From Paenibacillus arenosi (GTDB taxonomy: Bacteria; Bacillota; Bacilli; Paenibacillales; Paenibacillaceae): a DNA stretch of 64,000 nucleotides. The position numbers and the translations under genes are program-made. The notes under the pieces are model-generated. The model made no database searches, was not told where the DNA came from, and saw only the letters and a list, made by a program, of their open reading frames with translations. Below, in pieces: positions 1 through 8,600 of this stretch (position 1 is the first letter of the stretch; each line of letters opens with the position of its first letter). The DNA lies in NCBI RefSeq assembly GCF_014841135.1, contig NZ_JACYTN010000005.1, positions 1 through 64,000 of the forward strand, written 5' to 3'.

Positions 1-213
1 TGTAGTCAGCGTATGCGGATAGGTCCCATTTCGATATCCTTGCCGTTCCTCCGTGCGTTCATAATGTTCCGCTTGGAGTTGATCCGTGGCTTGTGCTTTC
101 AATACCTGATTTAGAACGGTCTCAAGCAATGCAGCAACTCCCGCATCCCGTGACTCACCAATAAACAATTGATGCAATAATGGTTCATCTAAGGTAATAT
201 GATATTGAGTCAT
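1..213 (-). CDS. IS256 family transposase, N-terminal part (cut by window edge)
   Basis: The first 71 codons of a transposase read leftward from ATG at 213, behind a GAGGAGGT ribosome site at 221-228. The translation begins MTQYHITLDEPLLHQLF and continues with LETVLNQVLKAQATDQL and ERQGYRNGTYPHTLTT. These are the familiar N-terminal blocks of IS256/mutator DDE transposases, including the GYRNG motif. The catalytic DDE residues would lie beyond position 1, so intactness cannot be judged. The gene ends in the window at the edge, not at a stop codon. Confidence 0.8.
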   Translation of the reverse strand, partial: MTQYHITLDEPLLHQLFIGESRDAGVAALLETVLNQVLKAQATDQLQAEHYERTEERQGYRNGTYPHTLTT

Positions 214-316
214 AAATAGTACCTCCTCTGAATGGGTCTGCATAACTTCATTCTAGACGAGGCTCTATTTCATGGCTCTTTTTTTGTTCACCATTTTACA
301 CAATTATACGGACTCA
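1..316 (-). mobile_element. Right-hand fragment of an IS256-family element
   Basis: The left edge holds the 5' end of a mutator-type transposase reading leftward. Outside it lies a stretch (about 290-316) whose minus strand reads AGTCCGTATAATTGTGTAAA, which resembles the terminal inverted repeat I recall for IS256-type elements. The exact outer end and the target duplication cannot be fixed because the other end lies outside the window. Confidence 0.65.
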
Positions 317-485
317 ACTAGAAAATGGCGTTTTGAACTTAAAATAGCTGCATTTTTGTCCATATCAATATGACTTATGCACGCAAGTGGGATTTCGCGA
401 AGAAGAAGTGCAGTTCACAGATGCAGCTTCACAGATGCTGTGCTGTTCCACAGTTTCTTCAAATATAAATAAGTTCATTATATTT

Positions 486-519
486 TTGACACATGTACGT
501 CGGATAGATAAAGTATAAT
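486..519 (+). promoter_or_regulatory. Possible promoter of the TraB/GumN-like gene
   Basis: TTGACA at 486-491 is followed 17 bases later by TAAAGT (509-514), and a better TATAAT lies at 514-519 but at a 22-base spacing. The start codon is at 567. The upstream stretch 316-485 contains no gene; it holds only a short direct repeat, TTCACAGATGC at 414-424 and 428-438. Confidence 0.4.
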
Positions 520-566
520 ATTGATGAAACATTTACCACAACTTAGATTCGAGAGGAGAAAAATTG

Positions 567-1949
567 ATGCCAGAACAAAAACGCTGGTCCAAGTTAACGC
601 GTTGGACAGCTGCAGGTATGCTGAGCTTTTCCATCTTGCTAGGAAATGTGTTCCCCGTTCATGCAGAAACAACTGCTCCTGCAGCACCACAAATTAGCGA
701 ATGGTCTGTAAAGACGCTGAATGAAGGTGAGAAGTATGGGATATATCCAATTAATTGGTATTATGATGGATCGTTCCAAAAGTCGATTACACCAGATAAG
801 TTTAAAACGCTCATGGAAGGAACAGAGACGAAACTAGATAAACTTGGATTTAACAAAAAAGTAGCGTCCTTGTCTTTCCCAACGGATAAAGTTATTACGA
901 GAGAAACGGTTATTACTTCCTTACATAAGCTACTAGCAAATTATGAGCTGCCGAAAGCATTCGACATGACTGCGGATATGGCACCAATTGATTATATGCA
1001 GAATAAAGGTCTCGTGAAAGGTACGAAGGCAGGCTTAGAGTTAGACAAGCCTAGTACGGTTGAGCATGCCGCTGTAATGGCGAGCCGATTAGTGGAATTT
1101 GCTTATGATGCGGCTGGAGCTGGCGCAGAAGGTCTAATGTGGAAAGTAACAAATAAACAAAATACATTGTATCTGCTAGGTTCTGTTCACCTTGGCCTTA
1201 CCGATATGTATCCGATGCAGAAGAGCATTCGTGAAGCATTTGATGCCTCAGACAATCTGTGGGTTGAATTGGATATGCTGAACGGAGACATGAGCTATTT
1301 TAATGAAAAGATGCAGTATAGTGATGGAACTACCATAAAAGATCATGTGTCTAAAGAAACGTATGAAAAGCTGCAAAAAGCACTGACGAAGCTAGACTTG
1401 CAGGGGAATGCTTTTGACGGTTTTAAACCTTTTGCAATTTCCACGAGTCTGTCGACTTTAGGGTATGCCCAAAATCCAGAAGCGTACCAAATGGCGATGC
1501 TAACTGGTATTGACAATTACTTTATTACAAAGGCTATGTTAACAGGCAAGCCGATTCATGAGTTGGAAGGAATAAAGCTGCAAGCCGACCTATTCGCGAA
1601 TGTTCCTCCTGCACAGCAGGAAAAAGAATTGAATACCATGCTAGATTCCATTTTAAATGAAAAAGGAATGGAAGAAAGCGCAGAATACTTGAAAAAGATG
1701 CAGCTTGATTGGATTGAGGGCGATGCAGAAGGCTTGGCGAAATTACTAGAAGTCGGATTTGAGGATGAAGCTAGTAAACGCTTAATTGGTGAGCGGGACA
1801 AAAATATGGCGCTCAAGTTAGCCAAGTTACTGGAGAAAGAAGGAGAGAACACATCCTTCGTCGTCGTAGGAGCGGCACACTATGTCACGAAAGGCATGGT
1901 TGTCGATCTGTTGAAAGAAAAGGGATACACAGTTCAGTACTTGCAATAA
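567..1949 (+). CDS. Secreted TraB/GumN family protein with SLH-like N-terminal segment
   Basis: A 460-residue exported protein. It starts at ATG 567 after GAGAGGAG; a signal peptide runs to about VHAETT (residue 34). Residues 100-170 look like an S-layer-homology type repeat (ITRETVITSLHKLL, later TVEHAAVMASRLVEFAY). From about residue 190 comes the TraB/GumN (PF01963-like) domain: WKVTNKQNTLYLLGSVH carries the conserved GSxH metal-binding start, LWVELDM follows, and the C-terminus has the second signature VVVGAAHYVTKGMVVDLL. Family members are suspected metal-dependent proteases (the eukaryotic TIKI relatives are), but bacterial substrates are unknown. It stands alone with its own terminator at 1969-2018. 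Confidence 0.85.
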   Translation: MPEQKRWSKLTRWTAAGMLSFSILLGNVFPVHAETTAPAAPQISEWSVKTLNEGEKYGIYPINWYYDGSFQKSITPDKFKTLMEGTETKLDKLGFNKKVASLSFPTDKVITRETVITSLHKLLANYELPKAFDMTADMAPIDYMQNKGLVKGTKAGLELDKPSTVEHAAVMASRLVEFAYDAAGAGAEGLMWKVTNKQNTLYLLGSVHLGLTDMYPMQKSIREAFDASDNLWVELDMLNGDMSYFNEKMQYSDGTTIKDHVSKETYEKLQKALTKLDLQGNAFDGFKPFAISTSLSTLGYAQNPEAYQMAMLTGIDNYFITKAMLTGKPIHELEGIKLQADLFANVPPAQQEKELNTMLDSILNEKGMEESAEYLKKMQLDWIEGDAEGLAKLLEVGFEDEASKRLIGERDKNMALKLAKLLEKEGENTSFVVVGAAHYVTKGMVVDLLKEKGYTVQYLQ

Positions 1950-1968
1950 TTTTATATAACAAGCGACA

Positions 1969-2018
1969 GCAGTCCGTGCATCGGGTCATAACGACTTCGA
2001 AATACGGGCTGCTTTTTT
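1969..2018 (+). terminator. Intrinsic terminator after the TraB/GumN-like gene
   Basis: GCAGTCCGT (1969-1977) pairs with ACGGGCTGC (2004-2012) over nine base pairs (one G-U), followed by six thymines. Confidence 0.8.
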
Positions 2019-2252
2019 GCAGTGTCGACTCCAGCTGGATAAGCCTATTTTTTGATACACGACTCGGCTTAGCGTAAGAGAGGAATCTGCGAAAGGAATC
2101 AAACCGGAACTTGTCTGAATCACTAATAAATTTCGGTCGATTGATCAAACGTTATAGGATAAGATTAAGGAAACGGCAAGGCGAATGCAGCCTGCTAATG
2201 GAAGGCGCTGTGTGCGGTAGTAAGCCGTAGGCCTATGAAGAGGAGAAGTGAG

Positions 2253-3074
2253 ATGACCTATAAGCAAATGAAATGGCTAATTTTAATTATTCCCACCTTG
2301 ACGATTGGTCTATGGGAGTATGTTAGGCACGAATTTCTTCTTCCTTATATTTCTATGGAGTTGGGTAACTGGCTTTCATCTGTATTTGTACTAGTAGTAA
2401 CGCTGTTGTTTATAATGAAATTGTTCAAAATGATTGAGCATCATCAAGAAGAATTGAGTCGGGCTAAGGCAGTGCAGGTCGTACTGGAGGAGCGGGAAAA
2501 GCTTGCTCGAGAATTGCATGATGGCATTGCGCAATCCCTATTTTTCTTACATGCTCAGGTAACGCGTATGGAACATATGAATCAAGCGGAGGGACTCCCC
2601 TTAGAGCAATTGAAGGAAAGCGTATACCGTACCAACGACTACGTAAGACAAGCCATAGCTAATTTACGGCATGCTGCGGATGCAGACGAAAATCCTTGGC
2701 TGCAGGGGATGGGAAGCTTGATAGATGAGTTGAGCCTTGAAACGGATCTACAAATTGAAACGAATTGGGATATAGAAGATTCTCAGCTCTCAGCGAAAGA
2801 TAAAATAGAATTACTAGCAATCGTTCGAGAATCATTGATTAATAGTTATAAACATGCGAATGCTACTAGTGTACGAGTGAAAGCGTTGTCAACAAAACGA
2901 GGCTGGATGTGTCAGATTACGGATAATGGGAAGGGATTTGATCTAGACAAAGCAGCTGGCTCTAACCGCTATGGTCTTAAAATGATGAAAGATCGAGCCA
3001 CTAATATGTCTTGGCAGCTGCAAATCGATAGGAAAAATAGAGGGACTTGTGTTGCGATTGTAAAGGAGGGGTAG
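2253..3074 (+). CDS. NarL-type sensor histidine kinase (HisKA_3)
   Basis: A 273-residue membrane kinase. ATG 2253 was chosen because AGGAGA at 2240-2245 is correctly spaced; ATG 2235 would add six residues. Two transmembrane segments lie near the N-terminus (residues about 7-25 and 37-55), with almost no extracytoplasmic loop, as in intramembrane-sensing kinases. The phospho-acceptor is H89 in the RELHDGIAQSLFFL motif, and the ATP-binding domain ends with DNGKGFD and YGLKMMKDRA. It pairs with the response regulator three bases downstream. The signal is not evident; the short sensor loop suggests envelope stress or a partner protein, and the biosynthetic cluster starting 450 bases later may or may not be a target. 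Confidence 0.88.
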   Translation: MTYKQMKWLILIIPTLTIGLWEYVRHEFLLPYISMELGNWLSSVFVLVVTLLFIMKLFKMIEHHQEELSRAKAVQVVLEEREKLARELHDGIAQSLFFLHAQVTRMEHMNQAEGLPLEQLKESVYRTNDYVRQAIANLRHAADADENPWLQGMGSLIDELSLETDLQIETNWDIEDSQLSAKDKIELLAIVRESLINSYKHANATSVRVKALSTKRGWMCQITDNGKGFDLDKAAGSNRYGLKMMKDRATNMSWQLQIDRKNRGTCVAIVKEG

Positions 3075-3077
3075 TGG

Positions 3078-3725
3078 ATGTCAAAGTTCCGGGTACTCAT
3101 TGTGGATGACAGTGAACTGGCTAGGGCAGGAATTCGTATGATTTTAGAGAGCGATCCTGCTTTTGAAATCGTTGCGGAGGGAAGCAACTGCGAAGAGGCG
3201 TTAGCACTCAGTGAACGGTGGATGCCTGATTTGATTCTTATGGATATTCAAATGCCAGGCATAGATGGTCTGGAAACAACTCGACGATTGAAGGAGAAGT
3301 TCCCTTATGTCAAAGTTGTGATGGTAACGGTGTCGGATGATATTGCTCATTTATTCGATGCGCTTAAAAAGGGTGCTCAAGGCTATTTATTAAAAAATTT
3401 AAAGCCAGAGGCATGGCATGAATATTTGAAAGCGATCGCCGTTGATGAGGCACCGATGACGCGTGAGCTGGCTTTTCGTATTTTGAAAGAATTTTCCCCG
3501 ATGGGAGCTGATGAGGGGCAATCTGATCGTTTAACTGGCCGAGAACGAGAAATATTAGGATTGGTTGCAAAGGGAATGAGCAATAAGGAGATTTCGAGCA
3601 AGCTTGATATTTCCGAGCATACGGTAAAGAATCATTTGAAAAATATTCTCCAGAAGCTTCAATTGGAAAATAGAGTCCAGCTCGCGCGTTATGCCTATGA
3701 AAAGAGTTGGTTGGTAAAGGGATAG
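3078..3725 (+). CDS. NarL/LuxR-type response regulator
   Basis: A 215-residue regulator starting at ATG 3078 behind AAGGAGGGG, which overlaps the end of the kinase gene. It has a receiver domain (DD at 10-11, phospho-acceptor D56 in LILMDIQMP, K in YLLKN) and a C-terminal LuxR-type helix-turn-helix (TGREREILGLVAKGMSNKEIS, SEHTVKNHLKNILQKL). It acts as the DNA-binding partner of the kinase encoded just upstream. The target promoters are not known; the nearest palindrome is TGCATAATTATGCA at 3783-3796. Confidence 0.92.
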   Translation: MSKFRVLIVDDSELARAGIRMILESDPAFEIVAEGSNCEEALALSERWMPDLILMDIQMPGIDGLETTRRLKEKFPYVKVVMVTVSDDIAHLFDALKKGAQGYLLKNLKPEAWHEYLKAIAVDEAPMTRELAFRILKEFSPMGADEGQSDRLTGREREILGLVAKGMSNKEISSKLDISEHTVKNHLKNILQKLQLENRVQLARYAYEKSWLVKG

Positions 3726-3782
3726 AGATTTTATTTACATGGGAATGAGATGTGTCTGTTCCTTTGTTATTTGTATTTTTCT

Positions 3783-3796
3783 TGCATAATTATGCA
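3783..3796. promoter_or_regulatory. 14-bp perfect palindrome after the response regulator
   Basis: TGCATAATTATGCA is self-complementary and lies in the 455-base gene-free stretch between the response regulator and the biosynthetic cluster. No uridine tract follows, so it is not a terminator; it could be an operator. The rest of the stretch (3797-4180) is AT-rich and holds only the weak promoter noted at 3922-3951. Confidence 0.35.
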
Positions 3797-3921
3797 TTAA
3801 ACGGGTGAAGGTGGGGGGATAACGAATGAAGTAGGAAATAGGGAGCGTCGTTTTTTGATCCTGAAGTTTATAGTTAGACAAGGAATTGTCGATTTTATAT
3901 TAATTTCTGCTAAAAAATGAC

Positions 3922-3951
3922 TTCCGTAAAATGAGTTTAAATGTTTATAAT
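3922..3951 (+). promoter_or_regulatory. Weak candidate promoter for the biosynthetic cluster
   Basis: TATAAT at 3946-3951 has a poor -35 (TTCCGT, 3922-3927) at an 18-base spacing. It would give a leader of about 225 bases before the first cluster gene. The poor -35 suggests that an activator may be needed. Confidence 0.35.
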
Positions 3952-4180
3952 ATGAATCAAGTTATATTCAGCGATTATACGTTATTACTTCTACGATTTT
4001 CCTCCTAAACTTCATTAGATCCGCTCTCAGATTAGTTATTATCCGTAAAAGAAACAGTAAGGAGTTATTGCTAAACTTTAATAGATGGAGGTTGGAATAA
4101 TAAAAATAATTATTAGGTCCTATATATTGGGATAAGAATGACAGTCTTTGCTTCCTGGTTTCTTAAAAAGGAGGGGGATT

Positions 4181-5665
4181 ATGACAGAAAATTATGATGT
4201 CATTATAATAGGAGCTGGACTTGGTGGATTAACTGCAGGGGCAATGTTAGCGAACCAAGGAAAAAAGATTCTTCTACTTGAGAAGCATAATATTGTTGGT
4301 GGTTGTGCCAGCACATTTAGAAGAAAACAATTGACCTTCGATGCAGCAGTGCATTTAATTGGAGGATTAGAGGACGAGGGAGTTATTTACTCTATTCTGA
4401 AGGATTTGAATGTCCTAGATCAATTACATATCCACCATAACCCTATTATATATCGAGATCAAATAGGATTAGAAACATTCAACTTGCCAGGAGATCCCGA
4501 TGCGCTGGCAGATGTCTTGATGCGCGCTTTTCCATCAGATGAAGAGGCGATATATGAGACAATTCAGGAATTCAAAGAGATTGGCAATGCAGTGCTATCT
4601 GATACCATACCTGGAAAGAGAACACAAGGAAGAATAATTGCCCTTCAAAGCATGTCGATTCAGGATTACTTGTCAGATCGCTTTATTAGTCAAAAGGTAG
4701 AATTTTTGCTATCATCGCTGTTTCCTTATATCGGTGCTATGCCAAGTGAGATATCTGCACCATACTATATGGGAACGATGATGTCTTATAGCGGTGGAGG
4801 GTTCTACCTGAAGGGTAGCTCACAAACGTTGGCCAATTCACTCAAGTATGCGCTGGAACGTGATGGCGGTAAAGTTATGCTACGTCGACAAGTCCACAGT
4901 ATTTTAGTTCAAGATGGTAAGGTAGAGGGTGTATTAGACCATAAAGGAAATACGTACATGGCACCCACGATTATATCCAATGCAGACATGACCAGAACTT
5001 ATCTTTCGATGATTACTTCAGAGCATCTTCCACCAAATTTGGACAAGGAACTAGACAGTCTTATTCCTTCTAACTCATCAGTTGTTCTCTTCATGAGTAT
5101 TCAAAATGATGGATGGGAACAACAGCTAGCACACGAAATTTTCATTTTCTCAGACTACAACAACGACTCCAAACGAAATTATTTTGATCCCCTAGATACA
5201 CGTACAAAACCATGGATGATTCTTTCTTGCCCTTCTTTTGCTGATACATCACTTGCACCACCAGGATTTTCGATTGTATCCATAATGGCTCCTTGTGATG
5301 CTGATTATGTTGAGAACATTCGTAGAGAAAAAGGTAAGGAATTCATTCAGGAACGTTTCTTAGAACATATTGAAGCTTCTTTACCTGGATTAAAAGAGCG
5401 CATTACTTTTATGGAGCTGGCTACACCTAGTACGATTGAGCGATACACCAGCAATAGCAAGGGGGCCATATATGGATGGAAGAAGTCTATGGACCAACAA
5501 AAAAGAATCGAGTCATTGTCGCGATCGTTGATTTCGGGCTTACATACGGTAGGTCATTGGACAAAGTATGGTAATGGTGTATTTGGGACGATGAATGGTG
5601 GAAGACAGGTTGCAGACGTCATTATAAAACAAGAGGATATTTCCAAGCACGGGCAGCTACAATAA
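4181..5665 (+). CDS. CrtI/RetSat-like FAD-dependent oxidoreductase
   Basis: A 494-residue flavoprotein. ATG 4181 follows AAAAGGAGGGGG. The N-terminus is a classic dinucleotide fold (IIIGAGLGGLTAGAMLANQGK, then LLEKHNIVGGCASTF), and the C-terminus has the phytoene-desaturase style end block GNGVFGTMNGGRQVADVI. Relatives desaturate or isomerise polyene chains (phytoene desaturase, carotenoid isomerase, retinol saturase). It lies 32 bases before the PKS gene and is probably co-transcribed with it, so an oxidation or double-bond rearrangement on the polyketide chain is the natural inference. No carotenoid synthesis gene (phytoene or squalene synthase) is nearby, which argues against ordinary pigment synthesis. 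Confidence 0.8.
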   Translation: MTENYDVIIIGAGLGGLTAGAMLANQGKKILLLEKHNIVGGCASTFRRKQLTFDAAVHLIGGLEDEGVIYSILKDLNVLDQLHIHHNPIIYRDQIGLETFNLPGDPDALADVLMRAFPSDEEAIYETIQEFKEIGNAVLSDTIPGKRTQGRIIALQSMSIQDYLSDRFISQKVEFLLSSLFPYIGAMPSEISAPYYMGTMMSYSGGGFYLKGSSQTLANSLKYALERDGGKVMLRRQVHSILVQDGKVEGVLDHKGNTYMAPTIISNADMTRTYLSMITSEHLPPNLDKELDSLIPSNSSVVLFMSIQNDGWEQQLAHEIFIFSDYNNDSKRNYFDPLDTRTKPWMILSCPSFADTSLAPPGFSIVSIMAPCDADYVENIRREKGKEFIQERFLEHIEASLPGLKERITFMELATPSTIERYTSNSKGAIYGWKKSMDQQKRIESLSRSLISGLHTVGHWTKYGNGVFGTMNGGRQVADVIIKQEDISKHGQLQ

Positions 5666-5697
5666 ATGATTCTATAAAGCAAAATGGAGGAGCACAA

Positions 5698-8600
5698 ATG
5701 AATGATAAAGATACTTTATTGCGTGAACCCATCGCTATCATAGGTATTGGGTGCCGTTTTCCAGGAGGTATTACAGATCCCGATACATTTTGGAATCTAT
5801 TGAAAAATGAAGTAGATGCGATTACGGAAGTGCCCTCTGATCGTTGGTCATTGGATAAATATTATGATCCAGAACGTAGTAAACCAGGTAAGACCTATAC
5901 TCGTTGTGGTGGATTTTTGGAACGAATGGATCAATTCGATGCCTCTTTCTTCGGTGTTTCTCCACGAGAGGCCTCGTTCATTGACCCTCAACAGAGATTA
6001 TTAATGGAAGTATGCTGGGAGGCTTTTGAGGACGCGGGTTTGATTTTGGAAGACAATCGTAATCGTACAGGTGTGTTTATCGGTGGTTTTACAATGGACT
6101 ATAAATATTTACAATTCCAAGAGAGAAACCGTGAAATCATTGATTCTCATACAGCAGTAGGGGCAATGATGACGCTGCTCGCTAATCGTTTATCTTATGT
6201 ATTTGATTTTCAAGGACCTTCCCTCGCAGTAGATACAGCTTGTTCATCTTCCTTGGTTGCCGTTCATCTTGCTTGTCAGAGCATTTGGAGCGGTGAATCA
6301 ACCGTGGCTGTAGCCGGGGGAGTCAATTTAATGCTTAAGCCTGATATTACAATCGCAGAATCTAAAGCAGGCATGTTGTCTCCTGATGGAAGATCTAAAG
6401 CATTTGACTCACGTGCAAACGGTTATGTACGTGGGGAAGGGGCAGGTATTGTCCTTCTTAAGCCTTATTCTCAAGCTCTAGCAGATGGTGATTCGATCTA
6501 TGCCTTAATTCGAGGAACGGCTGTCAATCAAGATGGGCATAGTGCTGGTCTTACAGTACCACGTGGAGAAGCGCAGCAGACATTAATGCGGGAGGCATAT
6601 GCGAATGCAGGCGTGCTGCCCAGCGAAATACAGTATGTTGAAGCACACGGAACAGGTACACCAGTAGGAGATCCGATTGAGGCTAACGCACTTGGAACCG
6701 TACTATCTGAAGGACGAAGAGACGGCGAATTCTGCTATATCGGTTCGGTAAAGACCAACTTTGGACACACTGAAGCTGCAGCAGGAATTGCTGGATTGAT
6801 TAAAGCAGCCCTTTCTATTCAAAATGCTCAGATTCCGAAGCATTTGCACTTGATAAACCCTAATCCAGGCATCAATTTCGAACAATTAAAGATTAAGGTA
6901 CCACAGACATTAACAGAGTGGAGATCTGTTAACGGGACTCGTCTTGCTGGGATAAACTCGTTTGGTTTTGGAGGGACAAATGCTCATATAGTCATACAAA
7001 ATGCACCGAGTACTAGTAAAGAGACAAGTATGGAAGTAGATAATATGAAGATGATTCCAATAACAGCACGAAGCACAAATGCTTTAGAAGCCTCCGCCCG
7101 TACTTGGTTGGATCAACTTCGTGGAGAAACATGGTTACATCATTCACTGCAAGATATTGCTTATACTGCAAGCTCGCGTAGAACACACCATCAATATCGT
7201 CTAGCAATTGTCGCCCATTCTAAGGAAGAGTTGACTGAGAAGCTAGAAGCATTCCTTGAAGGTGAGTCACTGTCAGGAGTTGTTACTGGTAATATGCAAA
7301 CTAAGCGGCCACCGTCCGTATTTGTGTATACAGGAATGGGACCGCAATGGTGGGGAATGGGGCAGCAATTATATAAAGAGGAACCCGTATTTCGAGAAGT
7401 TCTTCATCGATGTGACGAACTATTTACTAGAATTGCAGGCTGGTCACTATTGCAGGAAATGCTTAAGGAAGAGAAAAACTCACGTATGTCAGAAACAGAA
7501 GTGGCTCAGCCTGCAAATTTCTTTATACAAGTTGCTTTAACAGAATTGTGGAGAGCTCGCGGAATTGTGCCGGATGCTATCGTTGGACATAGTGCAGGTG
7601 AAGCGGCTGCTGCTTATGCTGCTGGCGCAATGACGATTGAGGAAGCAATAAGGGTCATTTATCACCGTAGTCGTCTCCAACAGATGACCACAGGGCAAGG
7701 CAAGTTAGTTGCCGTGAGTCTATCAGAGCAAGAAATCAAGGCGTATTTAAATGGTTATGAAGATCGGGTATCTATTGCTGCAGTTAATAGTCCTACTTCA
7801 GTTACACTTGTAGGTGATCCATTAGCGTTGGAAGAAGTTATCGCTCCACTTGAGGAAAATGGAGTATTCTGCAAATACTTATTCGTGAAGGTGCCTTATC
7901 ATAGTCATTATATGGATCCGCTAAAAGCGGAATTGTTGGATGTATTGAGTGATCTTAAGTTATCATCTACAACGATACCTCTTTACTCAACAGTTACGGG
8001 CAAACATATCGATGGAGCAGAAATGAATGCGGAGTATTGGTGGTTGAATGTTAGGAACCCTGTATATTTTGCTGCTGCAACTCAATCCATTATTGAGGAT
8101 GGATATGGCCTATTTGTCGAAATCGGCCCGCACCCTGTATTGGCCAATTCTATTCAAGAATGCTTGACAGTGTGTGGAAAGCAAGGTGTTGTCACGCCTT
8201 CATTGAGACGCGGTCAGGATGAATTGAGTATTATGATGAATGCTACGGGATTGCTTTTTACGAACGGTATAGATTTAGAATGGGCTATCGTTAATGGAAA
8301 TGGAAACTATATTAAGCTCCCATTATACTGTTGGCAGCGTGAACGATACTGGAATGAAACAGAAGAATCTAGATTAGATCGTACAGGAGAGGCTTTGCGA
8401 CCATTGCTCGGAACGAGATTGAAGACTCAACGATTGACATGGGAGTCAGAAGTAAGCTTATCTAAGCTTCCTTATCTAGAAGATCATCGTATTCAGCAGG
8501 CTGTTATATTCCCTGGCGCAGGCTATATTGAGGTCATCAATGAGGCGATTGCTGACATGTATGGAGAACGAATTGATGATATTTCCATTGAAATTGGAGG

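Noticed and set aside
414-438. Tandem TTCACAGATGC repeat as an attachment site
   Set aside because: It is only an 11-base direct repeat with three bases between, with no integrase nearby; more likely chance or a remnant next to the insertion element.
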